From Kuschelorhynchus macadamiae (taxonomy: Eukaryota; Arthropoda; Insecta; Coleoptera; Curculionidae): 64,000 nt of DNA. The DNA lies in contig JAUTXW010000556.1 of the NCBI GenBank assembly GCA_030620095.1, positions 849,001-913,000 on the forward strand. Reading direction: 5' to 3'. The notes under the pieces were generated by a model. It had not been told where the DNA came from. It did not search any database and saw only the letters and a list, made by a program, of their open reading frames with translations. Position 1 is the first letter of the stretch. Every line of letters begins with the position of its first letter. Shown one piece after another: positions 1-15,790 of the stretch. Made by a program: the position numbers and the translations under genes.

Positions 1-700
1 TTTACATACGTCAAATACATGTTACATATTACTAAAATGTTCAAACTTATTACTGGACAAAACATAATCTATAAAAATATAATACGAAACCAAATACATT
101 ACACTAAACAAACAGATTAAAATAAAATAACAAAGAGTAGTCAGTAACCATCACATTCAGAATGAAAAAATACTAGTTAAATTATAAACGGTGTAGAAAG
201 CTCGCTAAAGTAGCAACTTCTTGAATTCTTTTTTATAAAATTAAAAAAATTGTTTTTTAATTCGAACAGGTAACTTGTTAAAGACTAGCAATCCTGGACC
301 ACTCTGGCATCTCTTGACCTGAGAACAACCTGAAACCAGATTGTCCCTTTTTCGTGTTCTATAGTCATGTCAGTGATATTCAAGCATTTGTTTTTAATCT
401 ATAGAAGGTTTTCTAGTAAATATAGACAAGAGAAGATTAGAACCCTTAATTCTATAAAAGCAATTTACACTATAGAACAGGCCTGACACCATTCTAATAG
501 CCTTCATTTGTAGGGCAAGTAATCCTGAAGCATCAGCAGCATGACCCCATGAGGTATTTGTATTTATTTTTTTTTATAATATGTCTGGTATCGAGTTGGA
601 CACCCAAGAACTTAGCACTACATTTTAATTGAACGTGGGATAGCTGTCTTATAAAAAATCGCATGCGATTTGTTTTTGCCGTATTCAAATGAAGCACATA
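1..700. other. AT-rich sequence, nothing recognised
   Basis: No coding exon, RNA gene or clear repeat is seen. It lies upstream of the first visible cadherin exon and may be intron or intergenic DNA. Confidence 0.5.
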
Positions 701-709
701 TGAGACAAA

Positions 710-992
710 TTATTGTTCCGCGTTTGGCCGTGCCTCCAACGATCTCTGCAAAGCAACATCTCCGCCAGCCTTCCTACAGACAAAAGTGGTCTCATCAGCA
801 AAAACAGTCGACAATCCCAGAGTCGGGGCCAGGCAAGTCATTAATGTAGATAAGAAATAGCAGTGGTCCCAATACCGAGGATTGGAGTACCTCAACCGTT
901 GCAGGCAAGTCACTAGAGTCGAATTCACCCTCTCTCACTTGATGTCCAAGATGCTGAAGATAATATGATACATACTTCATAAGCCTTTTCAT
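710..992 (-). pseudogene. Non-LTR retrotransposon reverse transcriptase fragment
   Basis: On the minus strand two overlapping frames give SVLGPLLFLIYINDL, typical of jockey-type reverse transcriptases, then FADET where FADDT is expected. They are separated by a frameshift, and the catalytic second Asp has become Glu. Only the palm region remains, so this is a dead LINE fragment. Confidence 0.8.
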
Positions 993-3207
<2,215 letters not shown>

Positions 3208-3280
3208 ATATACTACCAATAGTGTAAACAAATAACGGAGATTCGGTCAAAAAATCTACAGTACATATTTATTTTCTACT

Positions 3281-3320
3281 AGCCAAGCTTTCGAAATAAT
3301 TAATTTCTTCTTCAGGGCTC
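3281..3320 (-). ncRNA. Hammerhead-like motif of a Penelope-like element
   Basis: On the minus strand CTGAAGA is followed by an AT-rich segment able to pair (AGAAAT with ATTTC) and then GAAAGC. This is the spacing of a hammerhead core, CTGANGA - stem II - GAAA. It lies just 3' of a Penelope-like coding relic. Hammerhead motifs are known from terminal repeats of Penelope-like elements; activity here is inferred and stem III was not verified. Confidence 0.4.
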
Positions 3321-3329
3321 TACAATAAC

Positions 3330-4690
3330 ATAATTATCTGAAATTTTAGGACTTTTTTTCCAATTAAAAAGTACTTACACTAATTAAAATCCGAAGGCAA
3401 TTTTGAGGGAATTTTCAGAAAATATAAACTATAAAATAGGATAGATTTTAACTAAAAAACTAAAATTTTTACGTAATTTGACAAGAAGTAAACAATTTAA
3501 AACCAATTGTTTTTCTATCAAATAATAAGGACAGAAGAAGGTTAAATATGGCAAGTGTATAATATAAAAACGAGAGATATGTTCAAAAATGTTTTAAAAC
3601 TAGGTAATACGTTATACAGTATATGGAACAAAATATTGGAGGTAATTAGAATAGTAATTAGATGATTTTTAAGGAATTATAGGTTGTTTAAATTAAGAAT
3701 ATAAGAATAAATGGAACTCAAGTTTTCAATATCGGGTTTTTTTGTTCATTGTCTATTCTAAAAAAAGCCTTTTGCTAGTGTTATGTTTAGTGTGAACATT
3801 TTTGTTTCGTTAACATTACATGTGTGTCCCGATCGATAATATGTTCTGAAAGAGCACAAGATCGTTTATTAAGTCTTGCATCACTTTTATGTAATGCAAT
3901 TCTTTTACTAAATCTTTATTTTGTTTGACAAGGAATGGAATAAACGCAATTATACTGGTTTATAACATGATCTTTATCTTTTAATTTACTATACAAAATA
4001 CCACTGGTTTTAACATTACGTTGTACTCTCTTTATATTTTATGTTTTAAACATTTTAATAATATTAGGACTCAAATTTTGTAAATAAGGAATTGAACCAA
4101 AAAGTAAGCCATTATTAGGATTTATATTATTCCTTTACTGATTATTTTCATTTAGGATATTATTTCTAGTGTTGTAAAATACCTTTTTAGTAAGTTTAAT
4201 TGGATATGAGTTATCTAGTAAAATTTGTGAGAGGATTCTGAAATTTTTTTGCTTTAACGTTGGGTGCACTAATTTTTCAATGCTTTTTTTTTAAGTTAAT
4301 ATTAAATAATTAAAATATGATATGACTTATAATAAATATACCTACCGGAACTGGTAGGTTTGAAATACTAATCTGTAATTAATTTATTATTTTCAACTTT
4401 TATGACATGTGTACCTAAAAAGGGAAGACTTTGGTTAGATTCTTTCTCTAATGTAAATTGTAAATTTGGAATATACTTATTACAAATTTGAATAATCTCA
4501 TCGCATTTATTATATGGCACGCAACAAAAAATGTCATCAACATTTTTTTTTAAAAAGGAATGTCAAAACTTAGTAAAGATATGCAGTGATCAAGCAAATC
4601 GTCCATTACATATTGGACAATAATTGGGGAGACAGAAGTTCCCATTGATGTTCCGAGTATTTATTTATACTATTTTCAAATGAAAAAATA
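3330..4690 (-). pseudogene. Penelope-like element: RT and GIY-YIG-like relic
   Basis: Reading the minus strand from about 4690 down gives, with frameshifts, GTS-type RT motifs, then NVDDIFCCVPYNKCDE, where NVDD stands for the catalytic YVDD. This is followed by PNLQFTLE, LPFLGTHV and, nearer 3800-4000, VYSIPC and CALSEHII, typical of the endonuclease part of Penelope-like retroelements. Several stops and frameshifts make it inactive. A hammerhead-like motif lies just 3' of it. Confidence 0.75.
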
Positions 4691-4779
4691 TTAGTACTAA
4701 AAATAAATTCAATGATTTCTAAAAATACATTTTGGGCAATATTACAGTTATTTTGAATTAAATTCCATTTTTTTGTAAT

Positions 4780-4953
4780 ACTATGGACACTGGCCAGTAA
4801 AATATTACCTGCACAAGATTGGACTCGGAAACGAATCCTATTGCAGGTTTTATGCTGAGGTAGACGAAACCACCGAACATTTAGTCTGTCGATGTGCCTG
4901 TTTAGTCAGCGCCAGACTACTGTGCTTGGGGGACACCTATGTGCTGCCCTGAC
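4780..4953 (+). pseudogene. Non-LTR retrotransposon 3' end (zinc-knuckle tail)
   Basis: The frame from TATGGACAC reads YGHWPVKYYLHKIGL, then a Cys/His cluster with TEHLVCRCACL and LLCLGDTYV, ending at TGA. This matches the RNase H/zinc-knuckle C-terminus of R1/I/jockey-type LINEs (typically LTGHxPLNxHLxKIGL). The first knuckle cysteine pair is partly lost (CRFY in place of CRFC). Confidence 0.7.
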
Positions 4954-7188
<2,235 letters not shown>

Positions 7189-7244
7189 CTTTTTTTTCTA
7201 AACATTTGATTTTTATATTTGTATTTTATTGTACTTGTTTTAAG

Positions 7245-7500
7245 GTCTCCTTTCCGTCATGGGATTGACCAATCTGGACGGGACCTACGGCTTAACGTGG
7301 GTTCCGAACACTCTTTGATCTCCGGCCCACACCCCACTCTCGAGCTGTGAACTATTGGGTTACGGTATAGTCTTTCATCTTTATCAAGTGACCTACCGAC
7401 TGACAAGTGTGTAACAACCCTTAACCACTCACATTCGGCGACAATTAGCGTGAATAGGATGGCGCATGAAGTAAACACGTAAAACATGTCTATGGATTTT
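7245..7500 (-). repeat. Dispersed repeat, copy 1 (possible SINE body)
   Basis: Similar to 56957-57215: both share blocks such as ATCTGGA(C/A)GGGA, a CACTTCACCCTCGAGC-like block, GGGTTACGGT and CTTTATCAAGTGA, in the same order. A tRNA-like segment abuts this copy at 7535-7615, suggesting a tRNA-derived SINE read on the minus strand. Confidence 0.55.
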
Positions 7501-7517
7501 GTTACTACTAATATCGA

Positions 7518-7541
7518 CTGCAGACTTAAAAAAGTCTGCAG
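7518..7541. repeat. Perfect 10-bp hairpin
   Basis: CTGCAGACTT, a 4-A loop, AAGTCTGCAG. It lies exactly between the tRNA-like segment and the repeat body. The same left-arm sequence occurs near 6301. Confidence 0.8.
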
Positions 7542-7615
7542 CCACCAGGATTCGAAACTGGCTCGCCGAAACCAACGTCAGAAAGACCAGTACGATAGCG
7601 CACGAGACCGGCTTA
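7535..7615 (-). repeat. tRNA-like segment of a probable SINE
   Basis: On the minus strand GTTTCGAATCC resembles the pol III B box, inside CCAGTTTCGAATCCTGG, a T-arm with one mispair. The acceptor arm does not pair well, so this is a tRNA-derived repeat rather than a tRNA gene. Confidence 0.45.
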
Positions 7616-7970
7616 AACTGTTTGACTTTTTTGAGAAGTAAAATACATAAAAATCATTAAATAAAAAAGAATTTAAGAAATGTGTATCTCAACATGTAGA
7701 CTAATCCACATACTATAGTTTTAGACACACAAGTTTTATAAAAAATATATAGAGTTAGTTTATCTAATGTCAATTTCGCACATTTGACATGATGTGTAGT
7801 TTTTTTTTATAATTTATAATAAATATTTATTTTAATAACCTTATCTTTTATTTTCTTCTTCCTGAAATATTTCATATATCTAATAGATGTATTTGTTTGC
7901 ACTCCTTTATTTTATAACTTAAATATCTTAGGATTATGATGTGTCTTACATCGTCTGCCTTTATTTTCAG
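7616..7970. other. AT-rich sequence before exon A
   Basis: Nothing recognised apart from the T-rich tract and TTATTTTCAG acceptor at its end. Confidence 0.5.
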
Positions 7971-8151
7971 GTCTCCGCAACTGATCCAGATTGTGGAGTG
8001 AATGCTGTAGTTAACTATACCCTCGGAGATGGTTTCGAGAAACTTCGGGAGTTCAAAGTTAGATCTGACACCGGAGAAATTTGCATCAGTTCTCCACTGG
8101 ATTATGAGACAAGAAATGTTTACGAGTTTCCTGTGATTGCAACAGACAGAG
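7971..8151 (+). CDS. ds: Dachsous-like cadherin, internal exon A
   Basis: This exon supplies residues 1-60 of the visible frame plus one base of codon 61. The acceptor is TTATTTTCAG and the donor is GAG|GTCAGT. It starts in phase 0. It encodes most of one EC repeat: a DPD calcium motif near its start, an N-glycosylation sequon NYT, the strand signature DTGEI, LDYE, and the ATDRG turn that continues into the next exon. The exon that should precede it, with the first strand of the repeat, was not found in bases 1-7970. Joining G to the first bases of the next exon gives the expected DRGG turn, which fixes the splice phase. Confidence 0.88.
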
Positions 8152-8500
8152 GTCAGTAAATTAAATAAAGTATATATGAACACAAATTTTATTTTTTATA
8201 TTTTTGTTCAGTTTATAAAAGCGTGGTTTTTAGTGCTCGAAATCTTGTAGTCATTTCGTCCGCCATTTTTTCCGTCATCTTTTAAATGTTGACTAAAACT
8301 CATGGTTTGAATGCTTTATTAAATACCTCCCAGATAGCGATTTGTAGTCGAATCTGCACAAATAAGAAAATTCGCCTTTCATATTGGCATCGTAGTTTTG
8401 AATTGCTAAATGTTGACTAAAAAATTTTGCATGATGTAGGATTACTTTTTTACAATAACCTAAGAATTATCCAAATATCAGTCATTAGAAGAAGAGTGAC

Positions 8501-9495
8501 ATATACATTAGACTTTTACCAATATATAGGAAGATGGATTTAGAGCAAGCTTGGAACCAACGACCATCTACAAGCCATCAAATTATTTATTACAAAAACA
8601 CTGGAATACTATAGATCCTTGGTTCTCACCTTCGTAGATTACGAGAAGGCATTTGGTTTCATCAACCAAAGAGCAATAACCGAATGCAGAATTACCAAAG
8701 CTCTTATTAAATTTATTTACGAAATATGCTACGGCTGTTGTAAGGCTTTACGAAGATATCGACACTTTTCGTATCGAGAGAGGGTCGCCAAGGAGACACC
8801 ATATCTCCAAAACTATTTACAGCACTATTCGAGTCAGTATGCAGGGGTATAAATTGGGAGAGAATTGGCATTAACAGAAATGACAAACTTTTAAACAACC
8901 TGAGGTTTGTTGAAGACAGAGTGCTCTCACGGATAGATTCGACCAGGCACAAAGAATGTTGCAACGACTCTGCACCGCCTCTTCGAAAGCAGGCCTCAAA
9001 ATAAACTTCTCGAAAACATAATTTATGACCAATCTTGTTCCAAGTGGAAACATTTCTATAAACAACAAAAATATCGAACATTCTCATCTTATAAATACAT
9101 GAAATCATAGTTTGCCGTGAACGGATGTGTCTAAGGTAAAAGCTGTCCAAATGGAAAGAGTCATGTAGGGAATCTATATCGCTATAAGATAGAATCCCTA
9201 AAACTACCGTAGAAGCAAGATCCGTAGAAGAATAGGAACAGCAGATATAATAGTACGAATAACTAATGCCAAATGGAACTAGCCTCGTAACATCACATTA
9301 GGGACAACCATTGGACAAGACGAATCTTGGAGTAGACGTCAAGGATACAGACGTATAGAAGCAGAGGACGGGCACCAACAAGATCGACCTATGATAAAAA
9401 AAAACAAATTGGATGCAGAGTCGGTGAAACTTAGGAGAGACCGGTCCAGCAGTCAACTTCAGGGGCTGTATGATGATTGTGATGATGATTAGTAC
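8501..9495 (+). pseudogene. RTE-clade non-LTR retrotransposon, 3' part
   Basis: Reading + with several frameshifts gives FVDYEKAF, then REGRQGDTISPKLFTA, then NNLRFVEDRVL, where the catalytic FADD has become FVED. After it come a decayed C-terminus and a 3' end rich in GATGAT units (near 9470-9490), the tail style of RTE elements. It sits in the first visible intron, in gene orientation, and is inactive. Confidence 0.85.
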
Positions 9496-11690
9496 ACGGA
9501 GAGAAAAAAAGAACTACGCTGAAATTCAACACAACTAATATTGTTGACAGGGATTATATATTATTGCTTTTTAATCAACATTAACTTAAAAGCATTTTCT
9601 ATAAATATCTATAATCTTATGAGTAAAATCTTCAAACTTATATTTTTACACAAAATTGTTAATTGTAAAATAAAGTGTCCGGAATTATTAAACTGATCAC
9701 ATTTAATGACAAGAATAATCCTTTCAACCAGAAGGTTGGTTAAATTTAAAAAGGAAAATTTTAATTTGTTTGGCTTCTTTTTTTTAATTTAATTGAATGT
9801 GAAAATTTTGTTATTCCTGTAATTAGTGCAATTTCTGTTATTTTTAGAGATATTGATTTTATAAATTCTATTTTTGTGTAGAAGTGGCTATGCTAATAAA
9901 TAAATATCTATTTTTCCCCATATTGAAGCCGCCATTTTGAATTTTTTTATATAAAGTTTGTATTGTATTGTCACGCGAATTTTATACACAAGCCAAATTT
10001 AAAATTATTCAATTAAGTGCAAGTGGGTGAAAAATCCATTAGAAGATTTAAACCAGACAAAAAATCATATAGAGAAGTGAAGCAATAAAAGCATGGTAAT
10101 AAATTTGTACAAACGAAGCACATTTTGTTAGAAACGCTATATAAAATTCCCATAACAATCACGCTTGGGGTTTGAAAAACCAACGCGCGAAAGAGGAAAC
10201 AATTAGTGACTACTCCGTAGGTCTTTTTTCCTATGCCTGTACTTTTAGACCATCACACTGTATTATACCGTTAGCTATAAATTACCTTTGCTTCTTTAGC
10301 TATTCAAATAACTTATTTAATTTGCAAGGTTCTCACCGTTCGACTATAATTTGGCTTCTTTGCCATTGAAGTGACAAAACGCAACCATTAAGATATAGAC
10401 AATGTTTTGAGTGATGTCTAACAGAAGATCACAATGTTGCAGAACAATCGTAACTTCTAATTCAAATTTCTCTAAGTCGTTTATTAGTCTTTCACAATAT
10501 CTGCATATATTCTTGAAACTCATATAACTCACAAAAGATTTATTCGACACTCTAGGCGTCTTTTGCGTTTTGTTGTTGTTGTTTGTTGCCAGAGTACATC
10601 GAACCTTGGCGAGTAATCTTCGCCATTTTTGATTTGCCGAACACGGATTCACCAGTTGTATTAAGTTACATTAACTAAAATGTTCGTGTATATAAAAAAC
10701 CTGAAAGAAAGCATATTACATAGTGGGTGATACAAAAATCCTGCAAGTGGGTATTTGTTTTAACTGACAGATAAGGCTTTACAAGGTTATTCTATATCAC
10801 CTTACCTCGCCTTTAATTTTTTTATAAAAACTGTTTTTTAATGTTTATATATATTATATCTGGATTTTTTACAAAATTATTAAGTATTTACTTTTTATAG
10901 TTTTTGAAATAGACCAGTCCCAAAAGTAACTGCTAGTAGTTTATCTGAAATAGCTTGACTAAAAACCCTAAAATTGATTCTAATGGAAATAAATTGCTAT
11001 TTTGTTAATTATTGACAATGTGTACTAAATCGCTTTAATTTAGATGTAAAGCAAATATCCGATAATATACGGTTACGTATCAAAAACGAACAAAATTATA
11101 TTTGAATTTATGTTAAATGTATGTTACATGACAATTCGGACTACTCAGAGACGCTCTTTAGGGTTGCTTCCTAATTGTCCTTACATCTGATTCTCCAGTG
11201 ATTAGACTATCTAACTCAAAAAATCGGTAAATTTCCTATATCCGAAATTTCTTCCTTTATGAATCTTTGCGTTTATCGGGAATAGTGATGTATGATGTGA
11301 AGACCCTATTTAGTTTTGCACATTTATAAATTGTCGTTTTGATTCATTTTTGTAGCCAAAAGAAAGGATTTTGGAAGAAATTTCGAGTTTAGTTCTGTTA
11401 CAGATTACCCTAAATTTCTTTCATAAGGAATCCCTCCTTTTGTCTAGAAAAGTGAAAAATAACACCGTTTATATACACAGTATCCGGTATAAAAGTGCAC
11501 TCTACAGAGATCTCGTAAACCAGAACTACGATGTAGGTTAAATTAGAAAAAAAATCATAATCTAGTGCAAGTAATATGCCGTTGAGACATTCAACAAGTC
11601 CAAGTAATTTCGAAAATATTCCTAAAAAATCAGTTAATTTCCTTTATATGGAACTTCGCTCGATATGAATCTTTCCTTTTATTAGGAATA
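9496..11690. other. Intronic AT-rich stretch with weak internal repeats
   Basis: Segments near 11217-11310 and 11625-11715 resemble each other (TATGAATCTTT ... GGAATAGTG) and probably belong to the minisatellite family that follows. An unassigned minus ORF at 10344-10652 (102 codons) has no recognisable domain. Confidence 0.4.
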
Positions 11691-11699
11691 GTGTAGTGT

Positions 11700-13215
11700 G
11701 ACCTAATTTAGTTCAAACATATTTATTGGGCGCCATTTTGTTCCATCATATTGGGTTCCTACTAATATTTTACCAGTTTCTACCTATGCCACACTTGATT
11801 TTTGAGCATAATTTAAAATAAATTCAGTAAGTATTTTTTACATTGACTCACATTTTGTTATGTCATGTTTAGTTCGTACCAGTTTATCCCTATATCACAT
11901 CTAATTTTTCTCTCAACTGAGTATGATTTTTTAAAAAATTTCTTTGGCCGCCATCTTGAATTCGTACCGCAACTTTACACAGTTTATCTTTATATCAAGC
12001 TTAATGCGGCATTTTGTTTTGCTATCTTATATTCATGCCAAAATGTTACCAATTCAATCCTATGTAACACTTGATTTTTGTGCAAAATTTGAGGTACATT
12101 TTTACCAAAATATTACCAGGTCATCCCCATTTGAGTTCGTATATATCGCGTAAATTGCATCCGCTTGAACCGATCCGATGTAGTCCAGCCACTTGAAAAA
12201 CGTGATATACACGGGATAAACCGATATTTCCATCCATTTGAACTTTTCAATTCAATCCTATATTTTTTGTTTGAGTTGAACTGAAGTGGATCGTTATATT
12301 TTTATCACGATAAAGACTGAGTTGGTATCGGACTGGATTACATTTTGACAGTTTTAAAGCAAATTTTTCTCTTAACCTAACTTTTTGTTGAGTCGGAGTT
12401 GGTTTCTGTTCTGTTTTTGTTTCTTTTGTGTGATTTCAATTACTGTCGATAATTAAATTAAATTGCCACAGTTTTAAAGCTTTGGTTAGAATAACAATTC
12501 TTCTAAAAATGTCATTTTCCACTACTTGCAACTCTTTCTACATTGCTTGTTTCTTTGTTGTACAATAGTGAATTGAATATTCAAACCCCTTTAAAGCAGA
12601 TCGGTTCAAGTGGATGAAATTTACGCGATATATATGTACTCTTTGACCCTTAAATTTTGACTAAAATTTGAAGTCAATATGATAAGTAGTTTTTAATCTA
12701 TACAACGAACTGTTACACAACCGACAAACGGACTGACGAAATTGAAGATATATAAAACCTGATAAAGTAATTTTTTCACGATTACAAACATTTTATTTGT
12801 CCGCCATCCTGAATTAGTACCACATTTTGACTACTTCATCTCTATATTACAATTAGTTATGGCACACAATTTGAAATCAGTCCATTAAGTAGTTTCTTCA
12901 GACTGAATTTTTAAATATTATTATTAACGGCAATTTTGTTCCGCCACCTTAAATTCGTACCAAAATTTTACATAATACTTGATTTTTTTGCAAAATTTGA
13001 GATAAATTTGATAAATAGTTTTTTTAGTAATAATATTTTTAACATTTCACTTGGCCGCCATTTTGTTTTTTTTTCATACTGGATGTTTACCAAAATTTTA
13101 GGTCATACTCATATAACTGATCTGAATCTGATGAAAAGGTCTGAAAAAATCTTGGAGGGTGATTTTTTCACGATTACAATATTTCCCTTTTACGAGCGAA
13201 GTAAAAACCAAATTT
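11700..13215 (+). repeat. Minisatellite-bearing element, block 1
   Basis: Degenerate units contain GGCCGCCATTTTG, CTTGAATTCGTACC, AAAATTTTACCAG, and TCACA(C/T)TTGATTTTTG. The block ends in TTTTTTCACGATTACAATA, a C/T run and TACGAGCGAAGTAAAA. No coding potential is seen. A separate inverted-repeat element interrupts it at 12140-12634. Confidence 0.75.
12140..12634. mobile_element. 495-bp element with 38-bp terminal inverted repeats
   Basis: The left end (12140-12177) and the right end (12597-12634, reversed) match over about 38 bp with three or four mismatches, beginning TATATATCGCGTAAATT. It has no transposase frame and is a MITE-like element. It interrupts a minisatellite block, so it is younger than that block. 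A TA target site is possible. Confidence 0.8.
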
Positions 13216-13312
13216 TGCCACATTTTATTTTTTGTCTGACTGTATTTGAAAACATTTTAAACAACTGAAATACATTTTTATTGCAATTTTTCTGTTCTAC
13301 AAGATGGTGTAT

Positions 13313-13580
13313 TCAGATTTTGAATCCGAGGTTTTGTCTTCCGGGACTATCATCAACATTTTTTTAAATGTTGGACAGCAAATTTAGATTTTTTGCATAC
13401 AAGACAATAAATCAGAGAAAAGCCGTGAACGATAATCTTACTGAAATCATTATAGAAAATCAAATTGCATACTATGATACATCGTTGATTTAAGGAGGTC
13501 GAAAGCTTTTAAAAAATGAAATGTAAAAAATGAAGTTGATGATTGGCCCCAGAACACGAAACGTCGGATTCAAAATCTGA
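13313..13580. repeat. Inverted pair of Penelope-like terminal motifs
   Basis: Bases 13313-13357 and 13535-13580 are imperfect inverted copies of about 45 bp. The right arm reads GTTGATGATTGGCCCC then GAACACGAAACGTCGG, similar to the hammerhead-like ends of Penelope-like elements. About 177 bp separate the arms. Probably a heavily shortened element with inverted ends. Confidence 0.5.
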
Positions 13581-13939
13581 TTAGACTTGTTTGTTGAGCA
13601 ATAAAAATATAATTCCGGTTTTCCAAAATCTTTTCAAATACTCATGAAAAATAAAAACAAATTTGGCGAAATTCAGTTTTTTGCGAGTTTTTCCGAAACT
13701 ACTTGGAATTTACCAAATTTTTCAACAGCGTATTACATGACATTAGATTTCGCAACGTTTTTCTAATTTAACTCACATCGTATTTCCTCTTATACGGGAC
13801 GTATATGTAACTACTATATGACAAACTAAATAGGAGCATACTTTGCTATTCTAATAATAGGAATGATTAATAACGACGGAAGCTTTGGATAAGGGAAATT
13901 TACCGATGTTTTTAGATATCATTTAAATTTTTTTAAATA

Positions 13940-14715
13940 TTTTAACAGTTCGCTATTTTATTCCCCAATATTGAATTCCTACCAATATTTTACCAGTTGC
14001 TACCTATGTCACATTTGATTTTTGGCTTAAATTTAAAATCATTTGAATAAGTAGTTATTCATACTGATTTAAAAAAAAAATCTGTTAGGCCACTATTTTG
14101 TTCCGCTATGTTGAATTCGTACCAAAATTTAACCAGTTTTTACCTACTTCACATCTAATTTTCGTGGAAAATATAACGTCAATTTAATAAGAAGGTTGGT
14201 TTACGGTGATTTTTTAAAATATCTTATTTGGCAGACATCTTGAGTGTATACCAACATTTTACTAATTCATCTCTACGTCACACTAATTCTTACACAAAAT
14301 TTAAAATAAAATCAATCGAATAAGTAGTTACTTTAGACTCATTTTTAATTTTTTTAATAGGCCGCCATTTTGTTAAGGCATCTTCGATTTCTACCAAAAT
14401 TTTAGCAGTTCATTTCTTTTCGTAACACTTTATTTTTGAAGTACGTTGAATTTTAGTAATATTTTTTTTACGTTTAACTAGGCCGCCATTTTGTTCCGCT
14501 ATATTTTGGATGTTTACTAAAATCTTACCATTTCATCCCTATATAACCCTTAACTTTTGATCAACATGTAAAGTTAATCCGGTAGTAGTTTTTTAGTTAT
14601 GCCAGGAACAGGCAGACAGACCGACGGAATTGATGTTTGCCATCTAGAGACCCTGAAATGGGAAAATCTGAAAAAAAAATCGAATTATTACAATACTTCC
14701 TTCTTACGAGAGAAG
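13940..14715 (+). repeat. Minisatellite-bearing element, block 2
   Basis: Hallmark units fall at about 13950, 14090, 14230, 14360 and 14480, a spacing of roughly 120-140 bp. The end reads CGAATTATTACAATACTTCC then TTCTTACGAGAGAAGTAAAA, the same terminus as block 1, and is preceded by GACAGACCGACGGAATTGATG. Confidence 0.8.
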
Positions 14716-15790
14716 TAAAAATAAGAAAGAGTAAAAAAAACAATGATGACCAGGTCTGTATGAATTAGCTCGAATGAAGCACACTCCTCCCGCCCATTAC
14801 AGAATTACCATAAATAAGTAAAAAAAGAAATATAATCGACAAGTTCAGAGATACGAATTCTAATATAAAATCCATGTATCGACGCGTTATAAACACATAA
14901 GTACAAGCCGTAACTCTTGCGAACATTGTACGATCGAAAACACTAGTTGCACGTTTTTCGTGAGAACAGATTTAATGCAGTGACATCGTGATTTCAGTTT
15001 CGACTCTCTCGTTCCTTTTGCACACTCCATAAATAGGCGAGATTTTTTACCCGTTTATAGATATTTTATTCAGTTTTACCCGGCTGAATATATTTAGAGA
15101 CGCTATAGGGGAACTTTATCGCGAGATCCATTTAGATAAATTCGAGTACTGAAATTGTATTATAATATTGTTTTATCGGTTTCTGCCATTAGGAATAAAA
15201 TCGTTAAGATATGTAAAACAAGGAGACCGGAATATGGTTATATATAGGTCTAGTAGTATACAGGTTAGTTAAAATCAAGGAATCCTTATCAGGGCCGTAA
15301 TAAGGTATAAATCCTGCAGTGGCGCACTTAGATTTTGATCTTGGGGGGCTGAACTCAGATTATATGCTGGCAAAAGGCCGCAGGCGAAAAATTTTGACTG
15401 ACGCATTTATCATGTCATGTTGGGCATTTATTTCAATTTTAAAGCCGATTTGACATATTAGGTATCGGATAAGTATAATAAGTGTGTACATTTTAAACAT
15501 CTAAATTACCATTTGTAGCGTAAAGGCTTATTTTGATCGCATTTATAACCCATAAGGGGAGACTACAAATGCCTTTTGATTTATTGCCTATTTATTTCGT
15601 ATAAATATTCCCGAATAAAAAAAACTCAAATCTAGGATCCTGTGTTCCTAAATTTGGACAATTGTAAGGACCACTGTGTATCAAATAAAATTTGATGTTC
15701 GATAACATTATACCGTAAAGACGTGAAGAAAAAATTTATTCGAACAAGGTTCAGTGGCGCACTGTTTTATTTATTTTTTTTTAATTAAAA
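14716..15790. other. Intronic stretch; two hAT-end-like motifs
   Basis: CAGTGGCGCACT occurs at 15317 and again at 15752, in the same orientation. It resembles the terminus of the hAT elements at 16.3 and 26.8 kb, but no inverted partner was found. Bases 14880-15200 are of mixed composition and unrecognised. Confidence 0.4.

Noticed and set aside
7535..7615. Functional tRNA gene
   Set aside because: T-arm is imperfect and the acceptor stem does not pair; better explained as SINE head.
8713..9150. 145-codon minus ORF
   Set aside because: Antisense shadow of the RTE-like reverse transcriptase.
15317..15764. hAT element between two CAGTGGCGCACT motifs
   Set aside because: Both motifs have the same orientation, not inverted, and no target duplication was seen.
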